From Prorocentrum cordatum (taxonomy: Eukaryota; Sar; Dinophyceae; Prorocentrales; Prorocentraceae), in assembly GCA_963575745.1 (NCBI GenBank), contig CAUYUJ010020571.1:125882-189881 (forward strand): 64,000 nt of DNA. The letters run 5' to 3'. The position numbers were made by a program, and so were the translations under genes. The notes under the pieces were generated by a model. The model ran no database searches and was not told the DNA's origin. It saw only the letters and a list, made by a program, of their open reading frames with translations. Positions 52,308 through 62,341 of this stretch are shown here, piece after piece. The stretch's first letter is position 1, and every line of letters begins with the position of its first letter.

Positions 52308-55300
52308 ATGTCGTCGTCCCCACGCCCCTCTTCGAGCCGTGCGGCCCCCTTCAGCCCTGCGGCCTCGAACCGCGCGGCCCCCTCGAGCCGCGCGGCTTCC
52401 TCGAGCCGCGCGGCCCCTTCGAGCCGTGCGGCCCCCTCAAGCCCCGCGGCCTCCTCGAGCCCTGCGGCCCCCTCGAATCGCGCGGTTTCATCGAGCCGCG
52501 CAGCCCCCTCGAACCGCGCGGCCTCCTCGAGCCCTGCGGCCTCTTCGAGCCGCGTGGCCCCCTCGAGCCCTGCGGCCCCCTCGAGCCCTGCGGCCCCTTC
52601 GAGCCCTGGTTGCAACAGCTCGGGCGCCGAAGCCGACGTAGTAGTGTCCGACGCCGACGACGCCGACGGAGTTGCCGACGCCGCTGGAGTTGCCGAGGCC
52701 GACGGTTGCAAGAATGGCTCCAGCAGCGTCTCCAGCAGCAGCTCCAGCAGCGGCTCCGCAGAGGGCAGCGGCTCCAGCAACGATTTGCCCGTAGTTGAAA
52801 CAGCGCAGGCTAAGGCTAAGGCCGTCCCGAGCAAAGCAGTCGAGAAGTTCGAGCCTGCGTCCATGACCCTGGAGGAGCACGTCAACAGCCACGACTACGC
52901 AAAGCACGTCATGACTTTTTGGAGCGCCACCCTGTCTGCGACGACTCCAGTAACCCTGAAGCCTGAAACTTGGATCGGCTGCGCAGGTGGTCAATTTGGA
53001 ATATGCTTGTTGTGCTCGGCGTTCAAGGGCTCTCGTTGCAAATCCACCATAGGCCAGGGTGGCGAGAGTTTCCGACGTCGCGAGAACCTCGCGCACCACG
53101 CACAGAGCGAGGGGCGCCAGGCAGCAGAAGCGGCGCGGCAAAAACGAGTTCGAGCGGAAGGCGCGCACCAGGGCCTCCCCGCGCAGGCGTTTCAAGCCGC
53201 AACAGCCGCAACATCTTCCTGGAGATCAGCTGCACCAGCTGCGCAACAGCCGCAGCAGTCCCAAGCCGCAACAGCTGCCGACCCGCGCCCTGGTTGCCGC
53301 GCAGTGGTCGCCACCCGCGCACTCTTGGAAACGCCCAGTTCCTTCGGAAGTTTCGATGCGCGGCGGGGCGCGTTCCTCGGGGGCGACCGCGGAGCTTTGG
53401 AGTCTTCGCGGGAGCGCCGCCAGGCGGTGACCGCAACGGCTCAATGCGAAAAACTCAGAACCCAGAGGTTTTCAGTTGGCCGCGGGCGGCCTCGACCGCG
53501 CGTGCCGGGCCGAGATCGGCACCGCGACGCGGTCTATCCCAAAGACTCTGGACTTTCCCCCGAGCAACGGTCTCAAGGCAGGCTGGCTGGAACAGCTGGG
53601 CCCTGGAGGACCCTGGATCGTGGGCCGGGCGATCGGGGTGCGGGAGTTTCCACGGGCCGTAGATTGCGACGGCAGGGTCTCCGTGCTGGAGGAACGCGCG
53701 CGTCGCGCGGGCCAGACGGCAGGCGGGGAACTGGGCGTGGAGCTGCACGAGCATGTGCGAGAGGAGATGCGGGCGCGGCGCAGCGATGGGGCGGATCAAA
53801 ATGCACCCCTTGCTACAACGGGCACGTTCCCGCGGCTGGCGTTTCATGCTTGGGGCGAAGCGCATTCGGCCCAGAAGCTGCTCGAAAAAACAATGACAAA
53901 GGAGGGCAGCGAGATCGCTATATCTGACATGCAGCTGGCAACGGGTAAGCAGCCTCCAAGTCTGGCCAAGTTTCTGACTGCGCCCAGCGCGTTCCGCACC
54001 GCAGTGGGGTGGGGGCGCACCAGCTGGAAGGCGAGATCGCGTTCGCCCAAAACTTCGGTCGGGCCCCCCGGCGTTTCAACAGTCGGGCGAGGCCCCGGGC
54101 GCGGGAAAGCCGACGCTGGAACGTTATATTCAATGCGCTCGGAGAGGAATCCCAGGTGAGCGAGGATCGGCGCATTCGCGCCCGATCTTTCCTGGAAGGG
54201 TTCGGGGGCGAGAAAAGCTCGCGTCTGCTGCTCGGCGGCTCGTGGCGGACTTGGCGGCGGAGCATTGCTCGTGGGTCGCAACTGGGGGCGCCAGCGACCC
54301 CGCCGCCGCCGCCGTCCAAGCCAGGGCCGCTTCGTTCCTCGCAAGGCTGAACGCGCTGTTCATCGATGGGGCGACGTTGGGCGCCCCCCTGCAGTTCCAT
54401 TGGCATCGCCCTCAAGCTTTTGCGGCAGATGTCCAGGTGCCCATGCGGCAACAGCGTGCAAATTGTAGGCGTCGGCGATTGGACCCCTGTGCCCCGGGCC
54501 AGGGGGGCCGCCCACGCGGCTGAATGACGGGCGCAGGTAATCGTAGCGAACGCGAAGGAGAGCATGAAACTGCATCGGCCAGATCATTCTTGGTCGCACG
54601 CTTGCACGGCGTCCGTTTGTCTTCTTCTCTGTCTGCAACAGACGCGGGCGCAGAGGAGTCTGCGTCAGAAGCCGCGGCATGTTTGATGCGCATCTGTAAG
54701 GGGGCAGGCCTTCCTAAGCGGCAGGCCGTCGCCCAGCTGCGGCACATTTTGAAGCGCGCCGAGATGCGTCGTCGAGACGAGGGCACCGCGCGGCAGGCTT
54801 GGGCCGCGCTGCAGCGGAGTGGCCTGAGTTTGCCAACGGCCGGCGGCAGGTGGAGCTCTTCCTCGCGTGGAAGACGCCCACGGGCAACGTGGGGCGGCGA
54901 TTGCGCCGTTGCTCCGAGCACCATTGCCCCGACAGGGTTCGAATGCTCGACGTGTCCGCGGCGGACTGCGCTCTCGCGGGCGCGGTGTCCCCCAGCAAAT
55001 TCCCGCGCGCGTGGCTGGAACAGCGCGAGCGGGGCGAGCCTGGCAGGCGTCGGCGCAGGCGTGCACGTGCTCCAGCAACGCGAGCGCTCAAAGTGAAAGA
55101 CCGCAGCGGCGAGGAGGGCCGAGAGTCCGACAAGGGAATCACGAGGGAGCCTCGGCCAGGACGTCGGTCAGAGGTAGGCTTCGGTCGCGAGCGAGCAGCT
55201 GCCATCGACGCCATGGCGGCCGCTTCCCCGAGCCAGCGCACTCGCCTTCTCGCGGGGGCCGCCCCCGATTTCGCCGCGGCGGCGCAGGAGGCGGCCCAGG

Positions 55301-55496
55301 CGAGCGTCGCAGATCCAGCCCGCCCGTCTGCAACAGTCGTCGGCTCTGTCGCCAAGCGGGCGGCCAGGGCGCGAGGGCGCAATCTTGGAGGAGCGAAGGC
55401 CGCCGCCAAGGCCAGGGGTGCGCGGGAGAGGAAGGTCTCGCGCAGTGCCACGCCAGGCCCTGCGGGCCGCGACGCTTACCTGGCCCCCGCGCGCCC
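52308..55496 (+). pseudogene. Uncharacterised gene-like stretch, several frames
   Basis: 52,308-52,612 encodes an 18-bp Ser-Ser-Arg-Ala-Ala-Pro repeat. A more protein-like part follows in the same frame: EKFEPASMTLEEHVNSHDYA, WIGCAGGQFGICLLCSAFKG and RRRENLAHHAQSEGRQAA, with CxxC and HH that could form a zinc-finger-like unit (about 52,840-53,120). Later pieces lie in other frames: LATGKQPPSLAKFLTAPSAF (53,930-54,000), SRLLL...ARLNALFIDGATLGAPLQFHWHRP (54,230-54,420), VGVGDWTPVPRARGAAHAAE (about 54,468-54,525), SEAAACLMRICKGAGLPKRQ (54,665-54,725), and a final Ala/Arg-rich part ending near 55,496. The shared codon-like composition and consistent + strand suggest a decayed or intron-containing gene of a repetitive family. 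I do not recognise its function. Confidence 0.4.
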
Positions 55497-55504
55497 CCCT
55501 GGCA

Positions 55505-55548
55505 TCATGCTGTATAGATTTATGTATATATGTGTATATATATATATA

Positions 55549-55579
<31 letters not shown>

Positions 55580-55775
55580 CTGTATATGTAGAGTACATTC
55601 CTAAATATACATACATACATAAAACTATACGTATGTATGTGTTTGTTTGTGTGTGTATGTGTGTCTATATGTATGTTTATATGTACATATACTTGTATAT
55701 ACGTATGAATGTATGTTTGTGTTTGTGTGTGTGTGTTTGCATGTGTATATATATATATATATATATATACATACC
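55505..55775. repeat. TA and CATA/TGTA microsatellite
   Basis: TATATATACATACATACATA and GTGTGTATGT-type stretches with an imperfect inverted layout (CATA on the left, TATG on the right). Confidence 0.9.
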
Positions 55776-56216
55776 CGCGGTCCCCAAACATGTGCCCCCA
55801 TTGGGGGGCTGGGAAGCTCCGGGGGTTTTGCCGAGGCGCCGGGGGCCCCCTAAGATCGCCCGAAGACGGTCCCAGGATCGCCAAAGATGGCGCTTCCAGA
55901 TTGCGGGAACGACCAATGACGGCCAAGGCGGCCAGAATTAGCCCCTGACTATCCAAGAGGCCTCCAAGACGTCCCCAGAAACCTCCAAGATGCCTCCAAA
56001 GGAGTCCCGCGAGGCACACTTGGTTAATGATTCTCCAAAAGGTTTTTGAAGGATTTCCAAGTTCTCGCCTTCTCAGTGTTCTGACGCGCCACGACGACCC
56101 AAGATTCATATTGTCCGCTCCAAGGCAGCCCCAGGGGCCTCGAAGACGGGCCCACGACGGCCCAAGGGGGCCCCAAGCTGGCGCCAAAGGCGCACAGGAC
56201 GGCCCGAAAGGGCCTT

Positions 56217-56720
56217 TTGGAACTCGTCCGAAGGTCCCAGTGGCGCAGCCCGCGTGCGTCCGCCACACCCGGTACAGCGCTTTGTGGCCCCATGGGGAGC
56301 TCCACCGAAGGCCTCAGTGGCGCAGCCCGCATGCGTCTCCCACGCCCACTACACCGATCGTGGCCGCTTAGGGAGCTCCACCGAAGGTTCCACTGGCGCA
56401 GCCCGCCTGAGTCCCTCCCACCCAATACAGCCTTTCGTGGCCCCATAGGGAGCTCCACCGAAGGTTTCAATTACGCAGCCCGCATGCGTCTCACCCACCG
56501 AGTACTGCGCTTCGTGGCCCTACAGGGCAGGGAGCTCCGACGAAGGTCCCAGTGGCGCAGCCCGCATGCGTCTCCCCCGCCAGTATAGCGCCTCGTGGCC
56601 CCATAGGGAGCTCCACCGAAAGTTCCAGTGGCGCAGTCTGCATGCGTCTCCCCCGCCCTGTACATTGTTTCGTGGCCCTACAAGGGGGGCTCCACCGAAC
56701 GTTCCAGTGGCGCAGTCCGC
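56217..56720 (+). repeat. 77-bp-family satellite, about six units
   Basis: GGAGCTCCACCGAAGG and CGCAGCCCGCATGCGTC units, same subfamily as 44,318-44,700. Confidence 0.9.
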
Positions 56721-56774
56721 ATGCGTCGCCCCCCGAAAACGATGCTTACAACTGCGGTATTCACAACTGCATAT

Positions 56775-56799
56775 AGTTGGGTCCTTCGCCAGGCTAATT
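56775..56799 (+). other. Array-end motif
   Basis: AGTTGGGTCCTTCGCCAGGC then TAATT, following the satellite of block G2. Confidence 0.7.
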
Positions 56800-56916
56800 A
56801 AATGTGCCCCTGCTGCTTTTTGCACATAAGACCATCATTTAAGGCCCCCGTCACCACCGAAGAAAAATCCCAGGAAGCCTTCGAGGGGCCCAAATCATCG
56901 AGCACCTAAAGGAAGT

Positions 56917-56928
56917 TGATGATGATGC

Positions 56929-57005
<77 letters not shown>
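56917..57005. repeat. GAT triplet run
   Basis: Nearly pure GAT, about 29 units. At the same place in copy 1 (44,881-44,891) only one or two units exist. Confidence 0.95.
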
Positions 57006-57124
57006 TGGTTTCCGCATTTCCCCTTCTATACGCTTCAGAGGCTTGCGCAGGGACTCCAAGAAGGTCGTTAGATACACAAGGCGCTTCAACAATTGAGATT
57101 ACATGCGTTAGCCTGTCGAGCCTA

Positions 57125-57220
57125 GCTAGAACTTGAGCGCGCGCGAAGCGCGCGCGATGGTTCTAGTGTATATATACACTAGAACCATCGCGCGCGCTTC
57201 GCGCGCGCTCAGGTGCTAGC
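57125..57220. repeat. 96-bp near-perfect palindrome of two CGCGCG hairpins
   Basis: The two 48-bp halves are reverse complements with two mismatches, centred at 57,172/57,173 in a TATATATA core. Each half contains its own hairpin with a GCGCGCGC stem and a CTAGAACC-type outer stem. Confidence 0.95.
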
Positions 57221-57224
57221 CCAG

Positions 57225-57650
57225 GCTGGGGGCGCGCTAGAAGATCTTGGACAGCGCTATCAAGCACAGGCGCGTGACATAGTCGTGCCTCCTGAGGGCC
57301 TCTTGGGAACCTCTTGGGTCTTCGTGGGGGCATCTGAAGGGCTTCTGGGGTGTTCTCCGTGCTTCCTCAATTGGCTGTTGGAGCCCAGCGGCCCCGGCGG
57401 CGTCCCAGGAACGGTCTCAGGTTTTTGGACCGGAGGCCGCATGTAGACGTACATGATCTGGGGAAGCCTCTCAGAAGCCCGTTGGGGCCCTCTTGGGGGT
57501 CTCCTGGGGGCTTCCTGGGAACCTCGGGCGGCCTCTTGGAAGCCTCTTGGGGGGCCTCTGGAGGCCCTGTGGGGCCTGCCGCGGGCGTCTTGAGGGCCTC
57601 TTGGGGCCTCTTGGGGGTCTCTTCCGGCGGCCGGAACCGGCTCCGGACCC
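57225..57650 (-). repeat. Inverted copy of the 3' part of repeat H
   Basis: Reverse complement of about 29,300-29,671 (for example CTGTGCTTGATAGCG), then CTTGGGGCC-type text. Confidence 0.75.
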
Positions 57651-58850
57651 GGCCGGAGCGCCGGCCCGGGCGCCGGCTCGGGCGTGCAGCCCGGGCGCCG
57701 GCGGAAATGTGGCCAGCGCTGCAGCGGGAGCACGATTCGGAACGAGCGGGGCCCGAAAATGAAGCCGGCGCCTCAGCGAGAGCAGCATTTTGGAAACAAA
57801 TGCAGGCGAAAACCCAACTCCGGGGAAACCTGTGTGTAAAAAAACAAAACGCGGGGGGGGGGTCGGATATTCCCAAGCCGTCATCAGGGGAAGAGGGAGA
57901 GTAGTATTCATATTGACTAATTGTGGAAGGGGTAGAAGGAGGAGGTGATGGGGGGAGGCCGCGGGGAGCACTGGAGCTTCCCAAACCCAAAAAATCAAAA
58001 CAACCAAAGATACACGGTGTTTCCTTGCATTCTAGACCCAAAAAAACAAGAACAACCAACAATACACACCGTTTCCTTGCTCCGAGGGCGCCAAACACTG
58101 AGTATTATTGGTTTTGCGTTGCTGGAGAGAGGAGGAAACGGAAAGGAGAAAAAGGAGAAGGATAATGGGCGAGTAGGAGGAGGAGGAATTGTGTTTGGAG
58201 AAGGCGGGAAGGGAAAGGAGAAAGAAAAGCAACGGAGAAGGAGGAAGAGAAGGAACGGAGAAGTAGAGAGAGGTATGATTTTGGAGGGGGGGAGGAACCA
58301 TGTGTTTAGAAACATAAATATAAAAGGAAGATGGAGAGTACAGTCACGATGCGCGCGCAAGCACATGCATGCGTGCATGCATACATCCATACATACGCAC
58401 ATATATGTTTATCCATGTGCATGCTTATGCACGCAAGTTATATCATCTGCACACATGTATAATGCGTACGTGTATATACTGGCTGTTAGTTGAGCACAAA
58501 GAGTGGAAGCATGTACGCACACGCCGTAAACAAGAAAATAATATGCGGCAGCCAATGAGGTAGCAAAAGGCGGTGGTACAGAAAAAAGCTGCGCTAGAAC
58601 ATTGCTGCAACAAAAAGCTGTGGACGCAACAAAACAGGCAAAAAATTCTTTACGCTTCGCGTATCCCCACCAGCCCATCTCAAAACAGGAACTCTTGCGA
58701 AGCATGCCGACAGTCGTGTTTTTCAGGCGTGTTTCCGCTTGCCCCCGCATATCTCCCCTGTTCCTCCTTCCTCCCGCCTCCTTGTACATCCTCCTTGTGG
58801 TGGGAGCGGGAGAAGGACGAGGCGGAGGAGGAGGGAGAGAAAGCGCTCCT
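57651..58850. other. No gene recognised
   Basis: A GGGCGCCGGC-type inverted stretch at 57,655-57,705; a tandem pair of ACCCAAAAAA(T/A)C with ACAC(G/C)GTTTCCTTGC near 57,985 and 58,040; A/G-rich 58,120-58,320; a short CATGCATACATAC region at 58,360-58,400. No domain seen in the open frames. Confidence 0.45.
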
Positions 58851-59020
58851 CGTGGTTTGAGTCGTTTGGGGTTTCTCGTCCTGGTGTGAGTCGTTCGGGC
58901 CCTTCTTCCTGGTGTGAGTTGTTCGGGCTCTTCGTGGTGTGAGTCGTTCGGGCCCCTCCTCCTGGTGTGAGTCGTTCGGGCTCCTCGTGGTGTGAGTCGT
59001 TCGGGGCCCTCGTCGTGGTA
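58851..59020 (+). repeat. About 28-bp minisatellite (GTGAGTCGTTCGGGC)
   Basis: GTGTGAGTCGTTCGGGCCC with CTCCTCCTG or CTCGTG spacers, six copies. Confidence 0.9.
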
Positions 59021-59058
59021 CTAGTAGCAGTGGTAGTGGCAGTACTTGTAGTAGTAGC

Positions 59059-59120
<62 letters not shown>

Positions 59121-59201
59121 GACTAGAACTAGTAGTAGTCGTAATAGTAGTTGTAGTTGTCGTAGTAGGAGATGATGTAGTGATACTAGTATGAGTAGTA
59201 A

Positions 59202-59272
<71 letters not shown>

Positions 59273-59305
59273 CTAGTCGTAGGAGTAGAAGTAGTAGTAG
59301 ATGTC
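59021..59305. repeat. TAG triplet array
   Basis: GTAGTAGTAG with short interruptions at 59,120-59,195. Confidence 0.95.
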
Positions 59306-59490
59306 TTTTGGGAGCCTCTTGGAGGCCTCTTGGGGCGTCTTCGGCGCCTCTTGGGGCCTCTTGGGGACCTCTTGGGGGCATCTTGGGGGCCTCTTGGAGG
59401 CCTCTTGGGGGCCTCCTGGGGGCCTCTTGGGGCCATCTTGGGGCCTCTTGGTGCCTCCTGGGCGCTTCTTGGGGCCATCTTGGAGGGGAT
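59306..59490 (+). repeat. CTTGG-family text
   Basis: GGCCTCTTGGGG(C/G)C repeats, same orientation as 13,185-15,755. Confidence 0.85.
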
Positions 59491-59494
59491 GGAT

Positions 59495-59685
59495 CAAAGA
59501 AGAGGGGAGCTTTAATGAGCGCTGCCCCCTCAGAAGGGCAAAAAGAGCCCAAACCCTTCGTAAAATCAATGATTTTGCATTGAAGGAAGAGGGGAGCTTT
59601 AATGAGCGCTGCCCCCTCAGAAGGCCAAAATGGGGCCAAAACCGTAGTAAAATCAATGATTCCGGCTTCAAAGAAGAGGAGATGT
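59495..59685 (+). repeat. About 87-bp direct repeat, two copies
   Basis: GAAGAGGGGAGCTTTAATGA, GCGCTGCCCCCTCAGAAGG and TAAAATCAATGATT occur in order twice (from 59,498 and 59,586). The ATCAATGATT junction links it to the 365-bp family. Confidence 0.9.
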
Positions 59686-59689
59686 TTTT

Positions 59690-59915
59690 TTCTGCCCCCC
59701 CCCCCCGTCGGGGCCAGAATCCTCGTGAGGGTTGTCGTTTTTTAGCCCTCCCAGGAGTCGAAAAGGACCCCCCTGACCACCCGCGAAAGGACCTCTCCAG
59801 GCCCAGGGGGAGGGGGTAGGGGGAGGGGTAAACCCCTCCCCGAAGGGGAAGAAGGGGGGTTGAGAACAGAGAGGACTCGCTAAACCACTCACGCCCAAAG
59901 GGCTGGTGGGATTTT
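59690..59915 (+). repeat. Dispersed repeat K, copy 2
   Basis: Nearly identical to 2,610-2,840. Confidence 0.9.
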
Positions 59916-60164
59916 CTAGCATTGGCGTTTCGCTTTGGACACCCCACAAACATGAGATGATGTCAAAGCTGCTCTATTACCTCTCATGTAAAAGATGACG
60001 CTCTTGCTGCGGACATCCTCAGAACATCGGGAGGAGCAAGGCAGACCAACTTAATTGTATCGTTGATGTCGTTTCTACATGTGTCCATTTCGCTGGGAAC
60101 ATCCGCACACATTCGGTATGTAGTGTTCCAAGAAGAAAGGATAAGAGCCCAAACGGACCGCTTC

Positions 60165-60600
60165 CAGGAAGGCCCGAAAAGGCCAAAATCATTGATTCCC
60201 TATTGGTTTTTGAAGGATTGTGGCATTTGCTTTTTTTCTGCCTTCCGACGGCCCGAGACGGCCCAAGTGCCCCCAAAGATCGCCCAAGAGGCCCAAGACA
60301 CGGCCCCAAGAGGCCCCCAAAACGGCCCAAGAGGTCTCCAAGACGCTCAAGATGGCCTCCACGACGGCCCAAGAGCCCTCCAAGACGTCCTCCAAGAAGG
60401 CCCGAAAGGGTTAAAATGGCTTGCAGACGGCCAAGATGACCTTCAAGATGCCTACGTGTTCCCCGAAGGCTTTCCAAACCGATTCGGGGAATGGTCCGAT
60501 AGCTTGGCAGGTCTGGCCTCAACGTTCGGCCACACAGGCGCTTCCATAAAGGCAGGGGGCGGCGGTGATTTGCCGTAGGCGCCTTCGATCGAGAACGTGA
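60165..60600 (-). repeat. Inverted copy of 14,195-14,635
   Basis: CCCGAATCGG/CCGATTCGGG, TGTTCCCCGAA and the GGCGAATCACCGCCG / CGGCGGTGATTTGCC ends match in reverse order, with the family junction at 60,185-60,250. Confidence 0.9.
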
Positions 60601-60649
60601 ACCGAGAACCTGAGATCTTCGCCCCAGGACCGCGAGGAGGGGTCAAGAA

Positions 60650-60735
60650 CCCAAGCGCGCGCGACGAGCGCGCGATGGTTCTAGTACATATAGGTATATA
60701 TACATATGTGTGTATATACATATATATATATAATA
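60650..60735. repeat. Shortened CGCGCG hairpin followed by TA repeat
   Basis: AAGCGCGCGCGACGAGCGCG then ATGGTTCTAG and a TATATACATATG run. Confidence 0.85.
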
Positions 60736-62227
60736 TGCCGCCACACACGCCAGGGCATGCGGTGACAGCCACTGTGGCATATTCCGTGATACTTGACATT
60801 TTCGTTGCGTGACGCCGCCCTTGCAGCGCGATGCAACACATTGGCAGCAATTAGCCCAGACAGCCGCAACAAAATGTGGCTCTTTCCTGCGCTTACCCCC
60901 CGCTTGGCGGGAGGCGAGGATAATTTGTTAACACCCCCCGGTTGAAGCCCAAACCTAGCCGCAACAAGTTGTAGCTCTTTGCGTGGGCTTGCCAAGGGGA
61001 ATGCAGGACATTTCCCGAGGGCCCTGGGGGGGCATCTTTGATATTATCATGTTTCTGCCAATGGCCGGTAATGAGGCTGAGGATTCAAGCGCGGTGAGGC
61101 AGGTAGCATGAACAATTTAAGAGGACGCGTAAGAGGGCAGGGGGATGGATGGTGGGTGGGGAAGGGAAGAAGAGAGGAGGCCCACATCAGAGGGACGTGG
61201 GAGAGATTCGGAAGGGGAACATTCAGACGGGGAGGGAGGGGACGGGGGGGGGGCATCGGAGGATGCTGGCAAGGGCCCGCCATGGGATGGAATGTGGAGG
61301 GACCAGAATGGAAACATAATCAGAGCGCGGGAAGGGCCCCTCACAGGGGCAAACATTTGATTTCCCTGTCCGTGGCCTACAAAACCTATCATGCATAGAG
61401 CGGCAGTAGGGCTAAGAGTCTCATACTCCGCACCCTCCTCATTCCGAAGATGGCCTGGCATCCCACAAAATGGTTGCACTGGGATGGATATCGGGGGTAC
61501 GCAGTAGGACTTCCAACCCACGGGGGAGGTGTCCACAGCGAGCTTGTGCAGCGCTGCTGGGCTGGCTGGCTGGATGGGTGTCTTGGATATATACACAAAT
61601 ATGGATTGTAGTTCAGTTCGCTGAGTTTGGGAAACCGTCCAATAACAGGGCAAGGAATGGGTGGGATCTGCTGGCGTAGCAACTAGGGTGGGAAGGGGGA
61701 GCGAATGGGAATGGCCAAAAGACGAACGGGAGCGAGCGGAGAGCCTGGGGTCAGGTGGAGCGGGATGCGGGTAGGCAGATGCGAGTGATAGAATCGCTGG
61801 GAGTAATGTAGAATGCGGCCGGGGGGAGGAGGAGGAGGAGGGAGCAGGGAGGGAGGGGGAACGGGCGGGAGTGGGGAGCGCAATCAGGACAAGAAGGAGG
61901 ACGAGGAGGATGAAGAGGAGGAGGAAACCGAAATCAGGGGAGACGTACATTCTTCATCCCGGCACGGATGATTGTCCAAAAACCTACCAAGGATTTCAAT
62001 GCCCGCGGAACGATCGCAAATAGGTATGAAACAGCCGAGGCCTGATGACAAGGGGTGAGGGGAGAACCCTAAAGTTGGCGGTAGGAAGTTGACTCGTAAA
62101 GTTTGCATGCAATCGCGAGATGTACTGTGTGCATACTGAAGGGATCAAGCAATGCGCTTGCACTCGAATCGCCACTGCATTCCTCATTGCCACATTGGCC
62201 ATTTGCGATGCGCGTACTTTGGGCGCG
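60736..62227. other. About 1.5 kb without recognisable gene
   Basis: 60,868-60,995 contains a diverged tandem pair (AGCCGCAACAA(A/G), TGTAGCTCTTT(G/C)C). 61,130-61,260 is GA-rich. No domain seen in the open frames. Confidence 0.45.
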
Positions 62228-62296
62228 GCTAGAACCTAAGCGCGCGCAGTATATATATATATATATATATAGATATATATATATGTATATATATGC

Positions 62297-62340
<44 letters not shown>
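62228..62340. repeat. Left half of CGCGCG hairpin, then TA repeat
   Basis: GGCTAGAACCTAAGCGCGCG is cut after CAG and continues directly as TATATA, with the right arm missing, as if replaced by the microsatellite. Confidence 0.85.

Positions 62341-62341
<1 letters not shown>

Larger units (their letters stand above)
55785..57120 (+). repeat. Duplicated block G, copy 2
   Basis: Direct copy of 43,875-45,000 (see there). Differences include satellite unit number and a GAT run at 56,917-57,005. Confidence 0.9.

Noticed and set aside
52007-52885. 292-codon - strand frame with LEGAA repeats and an acidic tail
   Set aside because: Antisense of the 18-bp repeat and of the ATC array; the + strand of the same region has the more protein-like continuation.
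61117-61950. 277-codon - strand frame beginning with a hydrophobic stretch
   Set aside because: Hydrophobicity comes from a GGA-type tract read in reverse; the remainder has no recognisable domain.
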